11,324 bases of DNA, from assembly GCA_021778875.1 (NCBI GenBank), contig JAJYBT010000023.1, positions 1-11,324 on the forward strand, in the 5' to 3' direction. Source of the stretch: Acidobacteriota bacterium (GTDB taxonomy: Bacteria; Acidobacteriota; Terriglobia; Terriglobales; Acidobacteriaceae). Each line of letters starts with the position of its first letter. Position 1 is the stretch's first letter. The notes beneath the pieces were generated by a model, which saw only the letters and a list, made by a program, of their open reading frames with translations, was not told the origin of the DNA and searched no databases. A program made the translations under genes and the position numbers. Of the stretch, positions 5,730 to 11,004 are shown one piece after another.

Positions 5730-7265
5730 ATGAGCCGGAGAACGAGATTTTGCACATATGTCGCAGTCATGTTTTTTGCAGCAGGAATACTCACCAGGCC
5801 CGCTGAGGCGCGCTTCAAGCCCACGCCCTGCAAGAACCCCTTTACGCAGCAGCAGGAAACCCAGCTTGGCCTCAAGGCCATGGGCCAGGTTTACCAGCAG
5901 CAGCCCATTCTGCCGGACTCCGACCCCGTCTCACGCTATGTTCAGTCGCTCGGCGCGCGCCTTGTGCAATTTGCTCCCGGCGACCGCTGGCCCTACCAGT
6001 TTCACGTGGTCAACTCTGCGGATATCAACGCCTTTGCCCTGCCTGGCGGATCGATCTTTGTGAACCTCGGCACCGTGCAGGCGGCAGCCGATGAGGCCCA
6101 GCTCGCCGGCGTTATCGCCCATGAAATCTCCCACGTGGCCCAGCGCCACTCCACATGCAACGCGGCCCAGCAGCAGGTTCCCAGCATCCTTGCCGGCATC
6201 GGCGGAGCCCTCGCGGGCATCTTTATCCCCGGCACCGCGGGCGTCCTCGCGCAGCAGGGCATCAGCTCCGTTGCCGGCCTCACCTTCCTCAGAATGTCCC
6301 GCGACGATGAAAAGCAGGCCGACCTCATGGGCACTGACATTCTCTACGACGCGGGCTACGATCCTCGCGCCATGCCGCAGTTCTTTGAAACCATCCAGGC
6401 CAAATACGGCTCCGGCGGCGCGCAGTTGCTCAGCGACCACCCCAACCCCGGCAACCGCATTGGCTACGTGGACCAGGAGATTGCCACCCTGCCGCCCAAA
6501 GCCAACGAGATTAAGGACAGTCCGCAGTTCCAGACCATGCACACCCGATCTCTCAAGATGCACGCCGCCACTGCAGAGGAGATCAAGGCTGGCCAATGGA
6601 AGAGCAAGCAGCCGCCCCTGCCCGCTGAGGCTGCCGCCGCCATCGCCGCAGACAAATCTACCGCCTCGCAGCAGGCCGGCTCTGCCACCACAACGCAGTC
6701 AGGCTCCAGCGGCCCGCAGCAGGCTGGCACCACCGCCACGCAGCAAGCAGGCACGCTGAGCCCCACCGTGAACTGGCGGCCTTCCTCGGCGATGAGCACA
6801 TTCACCCACTCGATGTATTCGGTGCGCTACCCGCAAAACTGGAACATGAGCGGCAGCACGCAGTCCGCCGTGACCATCGCGCCCACCGGCGGAACGGGCA
6901 CTGACGCCAACGGACAGACGGCCACCGCCTACGGCATCATCATTGATCGCTATCAGGGCCAGGGCGATCTGCAGCAGCAGACCGATGCGCTCATCCAGGG
7001 CATCGAGAAAAGCAACCCCGGCATGAGCGAGGCGACGGACGTGACGGGCATTCCGGTTAATCGCCGCCAGGGCCGCAGTGTGGAGTTCCTGAGCCACTCG
7101 CCACTCAGCACCTCGACCAAGACCGTGTACGAGCGCGACTGGATGGTCACCGTGCAGCGACCCGACGGAAGCCTGAGCTATCTCGTCTTCATCGCGCCAG
7201 AGAAGGACTTCAACAGCCTGCGCCCCACATTCAAGAACATCCTCAACAGCTTTACCGTGAGGTAG
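5730..7265 (+). CDS. exported M48 family zinc metalloprotease with C-terminal extension
   Basis: The 511-aa product starts with a signal peptide (about 1-27, ending RPAEA), so it should act in the periplasm. The M48 domain (about 40-265) has the zinc motif HEISH at 131-135, and the third ligand Glu194 in DDEKQAD, with Asp198 as in the HExxH...ExxxD pattern of M48 proteases. A Gly/Ala/Ile-rich stretch (about 151-185) between the two is typical and may be membrane-associated. SDHPNPGNRI (about 235-244) is also characteristic. Unlike E. coli BepA, no TPR domain follows; instead there is a low-complexity linker with three QQAG repeats (about 314-341), then a C-terminal domain of some 165 residues with alternating beta-like segments, which I cannot name. 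BepA-type relatives degrade misassembled outer-membrane proteins; that role is inferred. The ATG has GGAGGAAG 5 nt or so upstream. It is a single gene, ending at the palindrome at 7307-7351. Confidence 0.93.
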   Translation: MSRRTRFCTYVAVMFFAAGILTRPAEARFKPTPCKNPFTQQQETQLGLKAMGQVYQQQPILPDSDPVSRYVQSLGARLVQFAPGDRWPYQFHVVNSADINAFALPGGSIFVNLGTVQAAADEAQLAGVIAHEISHVAQRHSTCNAAQQQVPSILAGIGGALAGIFIPGTAGVLAQQGISSVAGLTFLRMSRDDEKQADLMGTDILYDAGYDPRAMPQFFETIQAKYGSGGAQLLSDHPNPGNRIGYVDQEIATLPPKANEIKDSPQFQTMHTRSLKMHAATAEEIKAGQWKSKQPPLPAEAAAAIAADKSTASQQAGSATTTQSGSSGPQQAGTTATQQAGTLSPTVNWRPSSAMSTFTHSMYSVRYPQNWNMSGSTQSAVTIAPTGGTGTDANGQTATAYGIIIDRYQGQGDLQQQTDALIQGIEKSNPGMSEATDVTGIPVNRRQGRSVEFLSHSPLSTSTKTVYERDWMVTVQRPDGSLSYLVFIAPEKDFNSLRPTFKNILNSFTVR

Positions 7266-7306
7266 ATTCCGCAGATTCACTGCCGTCGGCGTTCCCACCG
7301 GCCCGG

Positions 7307-7351
7307 GTGCCTCATCCTTGCGACGCTTTTGTCGCAAGGGTGGGCGGGCAC
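7307..7351. repeat. palindromic REP-like intergenic element, likely also a terminator
   Basis: CCTTGCGAC (7316-7324) and GTCGCAAGG (7331-7339) form a perfect 9-bp stem with loop GCTTTT, and the flanks GTGCC (7307-7311) and GGCAC (7347-7351) extend it imperfectly. It lies exactly between the convergent M48 and 95-aa genes. The pattern GTGCC-CATCCTTGCG...GCAAGGGTGGG resembles a repeat family that I remember from acidobacterial chromosomes; only one copy is in this window, so dispersal cannot be shown here. It probably ends transcription from both sides. Confidence 0.6.
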
Positions 7352-7368
7352 GCATGTTGAACCTGGCA

Positions 7369-7656
7369 CTATGTAAGGAAGAACACCGCCGCAAACGAAG
7401 CCAGTGCCGCGCCGGCCTGCAGCGTGAGGATGCTCAACGTCTGCCGTGGAACGCGCGGCAGCCATTTCACCGCGAAAAACCCCACCAGCGGCACCTGCGC
7501 CACCATCAATATCTGCCAGATGTGCGCCGCCGCGCCCTCATCGGCCTCATGCGCCGTGCCGTACAACGCCGCATGGCCCAGTACCAATGCCAGCCCCGCC
7601 AGCGACATCGCAATCGGCAGCGCCGCGCTCGGCTTCTTCAGCAATGGGGCATTCAT
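7369..7656 (-). CDS. small three-helix membrane protein, 95 aa, unknown function
   Basis: The ATG at 7654-7656 has GGAGG 5 nt upstream on the minus strand, so I choose it over the longer frame that starts with TTG at 7716. The product begins MNAPLLKKPSAALPI, then has three hydrophobic segments: about 14-32, 45-62 (IWQILMVAQVPLVGFFAVKW) and 73-93, with a His/Glu/Asp-bearing loop (HAALYGTAHEADEGAAAH, about 27-44) between the first two. That predicts an inner-membrane protein. I recall similar acidobacterial hypothetical proteins but know no function. It lies 140 bp downstream of gcvT on the same strand, but a promoter-like sequence and a hairpin at 7680-7699 suggest its own transcript. It ends at the REP-like palindrome. 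Confidence 0.75.
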   Translation of the reverse strand: MNAPLLKKPSAALPIAMSLAGLALVLGHAALYGTAHEADEGAAAHIWQILMVAQVPLVGFFAVKWLPRVPRQTLSILTLQAGAALASFAAVFFLT

Positions 7657-7679
7657 GGCAACCTCCGGGGCAAGCACGC

Positions 7680-7699
7680 CGCTCAAGCCCTCTTGAGCG
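7680..7699 (-). promoter_or_regulatory. perfect 8-bp hairpin in the leader of the 95-aa gene
   Basis: On the minus strand CGCTCAAG-AGGG-CTTGAGCG forms a perfect 8-bp stem with a 4-nt loop, 23 nt before the start codon and clear of the ribosome-binding site. If the promoter at 7709-7736 is right, this stem is at the very 5' end of the mRNA, where it could stabilise the message. An operator or the end of gcvT transcription are alternatives, although no U-run follows it on the minus strand. Confidence 0.5.
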
Positions 7700-7708
7700 T
7701 GAACCCTT

Positions 7709-7736
7709 TTTATCAATTTCGGCGCACGATTGTCAT
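7709..7736 (-). promoter_or_regulatory. possible promoter of the 95-aa membrane protein
   Basis: On the minus strand ATGACA (7736-7731) is followed after 16 bp by GATAAA (7714-7709). Both are partial matches (5 of 6 and 4 of 6). The start of transcription would be near 7702. Confidence 0.35.
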
Positions 7737-7796
7737 CCCCCGTGGCTGACGATTCGCTCCATCGCCGACTCGCTGACCCGCTAACCCGCCGCAGCC

Positions 7797-8951
7797 TTAC
7801 TTCTTTGCCCGCTTGTAAAACGGCAGCGCCACCTGCTTCGCCCGCACGCGATTCCCGCGCACATCCACCAGCACATCCTCACCGCTGGCCGCCACGGTGG
7901 CAGGCAGCAGCGCAAATGCAATGTTGGTCTTGAGGAACGGCGCCGGCGAGCCCGAGGTAATCACCCCGATCTGGTCTCCGCTCAACGACAGGACGAAGTA
8001 CCCGTCCCGCGCAATCCCGCGCTCAATCATCTCCAGTCCAACAATTTTGCGCTTCGGCCCGCCACTCTCCTGGACAGCCAGCAAAGCGTCCCGTCCAATA
8101 AACTCACCCTTGTCCAGCTTGAGCCAGCGTTCCAGACCGGCCTCCAGCACGTTAATCTCCTCTGAAATCTCGTGCCCATAGAGGCTCATGCCCGCCTCCA
8201 GCCGCAGCGTGTTGCGCGCGCCCAGCCCGCACGGCCTTATCCCAAACTCCGCGCCCGCCTCCAGCAGCGCCTCCCACATCTTCACCGTGGTCGCCTCGTC
8301 TGACGGGGTGTACACCTCAAATCCGTCCTCGCCGCTATAGCCCGTCCGCGCAATCAGCACGTTGTGCACGCCCGCCACCTGCCCCCATGTGAACCAGTAG
8401 TTCTTGATCGCCGCCAGGTCCACCTTCGTCAGCTTCTGGAGCGTTTCCAGCGCCCGCGGCCCCTGCACCGCCAGTTGCGAGTAGTACGCCGAGTAGTCGC
8501 TCAGGTGAATCCCCGGCCTTCCGCCCACCTGCTGGCGAATCCACGCAAAGTCCTTATCCTTCGTCCCCGCGTTCACCACCAGCAGATAGTCGTTCTCCCC
8601 CAGCCGATGCACCAGAATGTCGTCCACAAACGTCCCCTGTGGCGTCAGCAGCGCGGAGTAGTGCGCCTGCCCGTCCTTCAGCCGCGAGGCGTCGTTCATC
8701 GTGATCTGCTGCACGGCCGCCAGCGACCCCGGCCCGCGAAACTGAATCTCGCCCATGTGGCTCACGTCAAACAGGCCCACGCCCGTGCGCACCGCCATGT
8801 GCTCGGCAATCAGTCCGCCGCCGGGGCCGGGGTACTCCACCGGCATATCCCACCCGCCAAAATCCACCATCCTGGCCTTCAGTGCGCGATGTGTGGCATT
8901 TAGAGCGGTTTTCTTCAGCGTTTGGGCGGCGGGTGCGGCAGGTGTGCTCAT
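7797..8951 (-). CDS. gcvT: aminomethyltransferase, glycine cleavage system T protein
   Basis: The 384-aa product is the folate-binding T protein: it takes the aminomethyl group from lipoylated H protein and passes it to tetrahydrofolate, releasing ammonia and 5,10-methylene-THF. Signature segments in order: FGGWDMPVEY (31-40), FDVSHMGE (61-68), the ITMNDASRL motif (83-91) with Asp87 in the place of the catalytic Asp, YSALLTPQGTFVDDI, ARTGYSGEDGFEVY, GLGARNTLRLEAGMSLYGHE, GLERW..LDKGEFIGRDAL, and VITSGSPAPFLKTNIAFAL. Length and order are normal, with a short Ala/Pro-rich N-terminus. The ATG has AAAGGAA 6 nt upstream. gcvH and gcvP often follow gcvT; here they do not. I looked for a glycine riboswitch in the leader and saw none; a candidate promoter is at 8989-9018. 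The substrate partner GcvH requires lipoylation by a LipA enzyme such as the one encoded at 3296-4201. Confidence 0.97.
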   Translation of the reverse strand: MSTPAAPAAQTLKKTALNATHRALKARMVDFGGWDMPVEYPGPGGGLIAEHMAVRTGVGLFDVSHMGEIQFRGPGSLAAVQQITMNDASRLKDGQAHYSALLTPQGTFVDDILVHRLGENDYLLVVNAGTKDKDFAWIRQQVGGRPGIHLSDYSAYYSQLAVQGPRALETLQKLTKVDLAAIKNYWFTWGQVAGVHNVLIARTGYSGEDGFEVYTPSDEATTVKMWEALLEAGAEFGIRPCGLGARNTLRLEAGMSLYGHEISEEINVLEAGLERWLKLDKGEFIGRDALLAVQESGGPKRKIVGLEMIERGIARDGYFVLSLSGDQIGVITSGSPAPFLKTNIAFALLPATVAASGEDVLVDVRGNRVRAKQVALPFYKRAKK

Positions 8952-8988
8952 GGGTGTTCCTTTCAGGCGCTGTTACTGTACCCTGCTA

Positions 8989-9018
8989 ACGATAGGGATT
9001 GGGCCGCTGCGGGGTCAA
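8989..9018 (-). promoter_or_regulatory. possible promoter of gcvT
   Basis: On the minus strand TTGACC (9018-9013) is followed after 18 bp by TATCGT (8994-8989). The -35 matches in 5 of 6 and the -10 in 4 of 6 positions. The mRNA leader would be about 30 nt and carry only the ribosome-binding site, leaving no room for a riboswitch. A second -10-like TACAGT lies at 8980-8975. Confidence 0.4.
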
Positions 9019-9023
9019 ACCTG

Positions 9024-9043
9024 CGTCCTCCCGGTCCAGGACG
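9024..9043 (+). promoter_or_regulatory. hairpin covering the ribosome-binding site of the phosphatidyltransferase
   Basis: CGTCCT (9024-9029) pairs with AGGACG (9038-9043) around an 8-nt loop. The right arm contains AGGA, the proposed ribosome-binding site for the TTG at 9050, so folding could limit translation. The stem is only 6 bp and depends on the start choice. Confidence 0.3.
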
Positions 9044-9049
9044 GCACGT

Positions 9050-9658
9050 TTGCACTGGCGCAAGATCATTCCGTGGTCGATGGTGGGCTTTCGAGCCCTC
9101 CTGGGGCCTGCAATGGCCGTCGCGGCAAGCGGGATGACAGCACCCGAACCCTGGCTGGGAACGATGATCGCCGCCGGCCTGGTCTCCGATGTGTACGACG
9201 GCATTCTCGCCCGGCGCTGGGGAACGGACACTTCCACCCTGCGCGTGGCAGACTCCCTGGCCGACACTGTCTTCTATCTCGGCGTGCTGGCGGCCATCGT
9301 GGAGCGCCACTGGCCCGTCCTGCGCGATCGCCTCTGGCTTCTTGCCGCGCTTCTTGTCCTGGAGGCCCTGCGCATCCTCTTTGATTGGATGAAATTTCGC
9401 CGCATGGCCAGCTATCACTCGTACGCAGCCAAGGCCTGGGGCCTGCTGCTGGCCGCAGCCACCTTTGCGCTGCTCTGTTTCAACCGCGCGCCCTGGCTGA
9501 TGACGGCAGCGCTGGTCTGGGGCATCCTCTGTGACATGGAAGGGCTGGCCATGTCCGCGCTGTTGCCGCAGTGGACACACGACGTAAGAACCCTCCGCCG
9601 CGCCCTCGAACTGCGCCGTCAATTGCCCGTCGCAGTGGCAGAAGCAAACGATCAATGA
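9050..9658 (+). CDS. CDP-alcohol phosphatidyltransferase family membrane protein
   Basis: Family members transfer a phosphatidyl group from CDP-diacylglycerol to an alcohol in the membrane, or use related CDP-linked substrates. The metal-binding signature DG-x2-AR-x8-G-x3-D-x3-D is nearly present: DGILAR at about residues 48-53, then the two Asp of RVADSLAD eight or so residues later; but Leu stands where the signature has Gly. Several hydrophobic helices follow, as in the family. The frame is open back to a TTG at 8999. I prefer TTG at 9050 (202 aa) because AGGA lies 8 nt before it and the product then starts directly at the first amphipathic/membrane segment (HWRKIIPWSMVGFRALLGP); ATG at 9080 has no ribosome-binding site. 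The small membrane gene at 9703 follows after 44 bp and may be co-transcribed. The substrate alcohol cannot be told. Confidence 0.82.
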   Translation: MHWRKIIPWSMVGFRALLGPAMAVAASGMTAPEPWLGTMIAAGLVSDVYDGILARRWGTDTSTLRVADSLADTVFYLGVLAAIVERHWPVLRDRLWLLAALLVLEALRILFDWMKFRRMASYHSYAAKAWGLLLAAATFALLCFNRAPWLMTAALVWGILCDMEGLAMSALLPQWTHDVRTLRRALELRRQLPVAVAEANDQ

Positions 9659-9680
9659 GCCTCTAATCAATGAGCCTTTA
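9651..9680 (+). repeat. 15-bp tandem duplication spanning the stop codon
   Basis: ATCAATGAGCCTCTA (9651-9665) is followed at once by ATCAATGAGCCTTTA (9666-9680); 14 of 15 bases agree. The first copy contains the TGA stop of the phosphatidyltransferase. The second copy carries the same TGA in the same frame, so it acts as a spare stop. Confidence 0.85.
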
Positions 9681-9702
9681 ACTGTTCAAAAAGGAAAGAA
9701 CG

Positions 9703-9891
9703 ATGGACAAGATGCGGGGGATCGTTTTGATTGTGCTGGGCATTCTTGCGCTGTATCACGGCTGGACCATGCACCCCAGCCACTCCGCCATCCTCGCCTA
9801 TGCGCTCGGAAGCCTCTCCATCGCCATTGGCGTCTGGCGCCTCACCAGCAAGCCGCCGCAGCGCCGCCTACCGCCGCGCCCGCCAGAATGA
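9703..9891 (+). CDS. small two-helix membrane protein, 62 aa, unknown function
   Basis: The ATG has AAGGAAAGAACG just upstream, a good ribosome-binding site. The product has a short charged N-terminus (MDKMRG), a first helix (about 6-18, IVLIVLGILALYHG), a His/Trp-containing turn (WTMHPSHSA), a second helix (about 30-45, LAYALGSLSIAIGVW) and a basic, Pro/Arg-rich tail. It should sit in the inner membrane with both ends probably on the cytoplasmic side. I recognise no family. It follows the phosphatidyltransferase by 44 bp on the same strand, so a shared transcript is likely. Its last 24 bp overlap the tail of the minus-strand gene at 9868-10263. Confidence 0.7.
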   Translation: MDKMRGIVLIVLGILALYHGWTMHPSHSAILAYALGSLSIAIGVWRLTSKPPQRRLPPRPPE

Positions 9892-10263
9892 GCTGATCGT
9901 CAGGTAAAGAAACAGAGCCAGCAGGCACGCCGCCACCACAAACTTCACGTGGTCCGGCCCCTGCGTCGCGCTGGCTCGCAGCGCCCACATCGTGCGCGCA
10001 AACACAAACACAAACAGGAAAAAGAAGACCCCCGCCACTTCCAGCAGCACGGTCCTGCCTACGCGTCCAAAGGGCCGCAGAAAGCCACCCGCCCCGCGCG
10101 CAAGTCCTTTGGTTGTAATGCCGGCCGCCTGCCTGGCTGCGCGTCCCGCTGGCGCGCTGGTTGCCGGGGCAGCTTGCGTGCTGCCCGCCATGCGCTCGCT
10201 CGCCATGCGTCCTGCAACCCGTACGCCCACGCCCAGCGCCCGCCCTATGGTTTGAGGTCTCAC
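9868..10263 (-). CDS. membrane protein with basic N-terminus, 131 aa, unknown function
   Basis: The start is a GTG at 10261-10263, giving MRPQTIGRALGVGVRVAGRM, which resembles the start of acidobacterial hypothetical proteins I recall. The alternative ATG at 10204-10206 has AGGA only 3 nt before it. The first half is basic and Ala/Gly-rich with no membrane segment (about 1-70); the second half has two hydrophobic helices (about 73-89, LEVAGVFFFLFVFVFA, and 107-125, VKFVVAACLLALFLYLTI) and ends in WRARR. There is no visible ribosome-binding site before the GTG, but TACGAT, a -10-like box, ends 9 nt upstream, so a near-leaderless transcript is possible. The 3' end overlaps the plus-strand 62-aa gene by 24 bp. 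I recognise no domain and suggest no function. Confidence 0.7.
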   Translation of the reverse strand: MRPQTIGRALGVGVRVAGRMASERMAGSTQAAPATSAPAGRAARQAAGITTKGLARGAGGFLRPFGRVGRTVLLEVAGVFFFLFVFVFARTMWALRASATQGPDHVKFVVAACLLALFLYLTISSFWRARR

Positions 10264-10357
10264 TTCGATATCATCGTATCAGCGACGGTCCCAGCCCTGC
10301 TTTGCACAGGCCGGGGCAGTTCCCGGTTGCCCCCGGCGCGTCGCGGAAGTAAGGTAT

Positions 10358-10420
10358 ATGAAACTCAAGCGGCGTGCTCTCTTAACCCGCGCCGGCCGCT
10401 GCCCCCGGAGGCTCCCTTGA
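10358..10420 (+). CDS. possible 20-codon leader ORF coupled to the 101-aa gene
   Basis: ATG at 10358 opens a short frame coding MKLKRRALLTRAGRCPRRLP and ending at TGA 10418-10420. That stop overlaps the TTG start (10417-10419) of the next gene as TTGA, the layout expected for translational coupling. GGAAG and AAGG lie upstream of the ATG. The peptide is strongly basic and has no run of one amino acid that would suggest attenuation. It may be chance; the size is too small to judge coding potential. Confidence 0.3.
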   Translation: MKLKRRALLTRAGRCPRRLP

Positions 10421-10722
10421 CATCCCGTCTGCGCGAACTCATTCAGCAACTCGGCGAAGCAATCCATGAGTCGGTCATCGAAAGCGAGCAGATTGCCGGC
10501 GTGGTGCAGGATATCCGCAAGCACGGCTTCGATGTGCTGCTCATGCTTGAGGCCACCATCGGCCTCAACGAGGTCACCGCCAAGGACGCCGACGAATCCG
10601 GCGCAGAAGGCGAATCCGCCGAAGGGCCATTCACCCAGAACGACCTCCACTTCCTCCGCTCGCTCCGCATCTCGATTGAAGGCGACACAGGCAGCGAAAG
10701 CGACGAACCGCACGCCGGCTGA
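10417..10722 (+). CDS. conserved-looking soluble protein, 101 aa, unknown function
   Basis: The frame is open far upstream, but that part is antisense to the 131-aa gene. I choose the TTG at 10417 because GGAGG stands 5 nt before it. The product has a helical N-terminal half (about 1-55: SRLRELIQQLGEAIHESVIESEQIAGVVQDIRKHG and a following hydrophobic FDVLLMLEATIGL patch), an acidic, low-complexity linker (about 56-70, AKDADESGAEGESAEG), and a conserved-looking motif FTQNDLHFLRSLRISIEGD, ending in an acidic tail. There is no signal peptide or membrane segment, so it is probably cytoplasmic. I recall similar acidobacterial proteins of unknown function and can assign none. It is divergent from the 131-aa gene with a 153-bp gap. 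Its last 92 bp lie under a minus-strand open frame. Confidence 0.72.
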   Translation: MTSRLRELIQQLGEAIHESVIESEQIAGVVQDIRKHGFDVLLMLEATIGLNEVTAKDADESGAEGESAEGPFTQNDLHFLRSLRISIEGDTGSESDEPHAG

Positions 10723-10861
10723 GGCTCTTGTTCCAGCTTCGCCAGCGCACCGCCACCGGCCCGTCTTTGGATACCTGGATGCCCCGGTTCGCGGCTTTGA
10801 GCGCCGTGCTGCAGAGCATGCGCAGATCATGATCGGCAAACTGCTTGTTGTTGTCATACAA
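10631..10861 (-). CDS. possible small protein, 76 aa or a remnant, opposite the 3' end of the 101-aa gene
   Basis: The minus frame from a TTG at 10859-10861 reads LYDNNKQFADHDLRMLCS and then TALKAANRGIQVSKDG and PVAVRWRSWNKS, which looks like ordinary protein. In the first 49 codons I count about four fifths G/C at third positions but under half at second positions, the pattern of real genes in GC-rich DNA. After about residue 48 the frame enters the antisense of the 101-aa gene and becomes Arg/Ser/Cys-rich with no protein character, up to the stop at 10631. So either the gene is real with a non-conserved tail, or it is a remnant that lost its 3' end. No ribosome-binding site precedes the TTG, and the region upstream is occupied by the plus-strand ORF at 10873. 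I recognise no family. Confidence 0.35.
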   Translation of the reverse strand: MYDNNKQFADHDLRMLCSTALKAANRGIQVSKDGPVAVRWRSWNKSLSRRAVRRFRCLCRLQSRCGASGGSGGRSG

Positions 10862-10872
10862 TCGGCAATTGC

Positions 10873-11004
10873 ATGAAGAAGCTTCCCCTGCCGCTCGTGC
10901 AGTTCGTCCTGTGCGCCTGCGGTTTGGTGCGCGCGCAGCACATCCCCAGGGCAACGTGCGACGTAGCGCTCAGGCCCGCGCTCAAAAGGATGGCGCTCGC
11001 ATGA
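10873..11004 (+). CDS. possible 43-aa secreted or leader peptide overlapping the next gene
   Basis: ATG at 10873 opens a 43-codon frame that begins MKKLPLPLVQFVLCACGLVRAQ, with the two lysines, hydrophobic core and Ala-Gln end of a signal peptide, followed by a short basic tail. Its stop TGA (11002-11004) overlaps the ATG of the next gene as ATGA, a common coupling layout. Third positions are about 85% G/C against about half for second positions, as in coding DNA. There is no ribosome-binding site; a -10-like TACAAT ends 10 nt before the ATG. It may be a leader gene, or the degraded start of a longer exported protein. The short length leaves this uncertain. Confidence 0.35.
   Translation: MKKLPLPLVQFVLCACGLVRAQHIPRATCDVALRPALKRMALA

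Noticed and set aside
5524..5806. Two open frames (77 aa minus, 92 aa plus) in the gap before the M48 gene
   Set aside because: No ribosome-binding sites, low-complexity products, and overlap with the protease start.
5931..6596. 221-aa minus-strand frame, and 231-aa frame at 6699-7394
   Set aside because: Both are antisense to the M48 protease, whose HEISH and DDEKQAD motifs fix the coding strand.
8364..8903. 179-aa plus-strand frame
   Set aside because: It is antisense to gcvT and very rich in His, Arg and Pro, as expected for a shadow frame.
8952..9050. Glycine riboswitch before gcvT
   Set aside because: The leader is short and I find neither the tandem aptamer layout nor its conserved blocks; only a promoter-like pair is visible.
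9949..10416. Extension of the 101-aa protein to 257 aa
   Set aside because: The upstream part is antisense to the 131-aa gene and crosses the divergent promoter region; the GGAGG before TTG 10417 marks the start.
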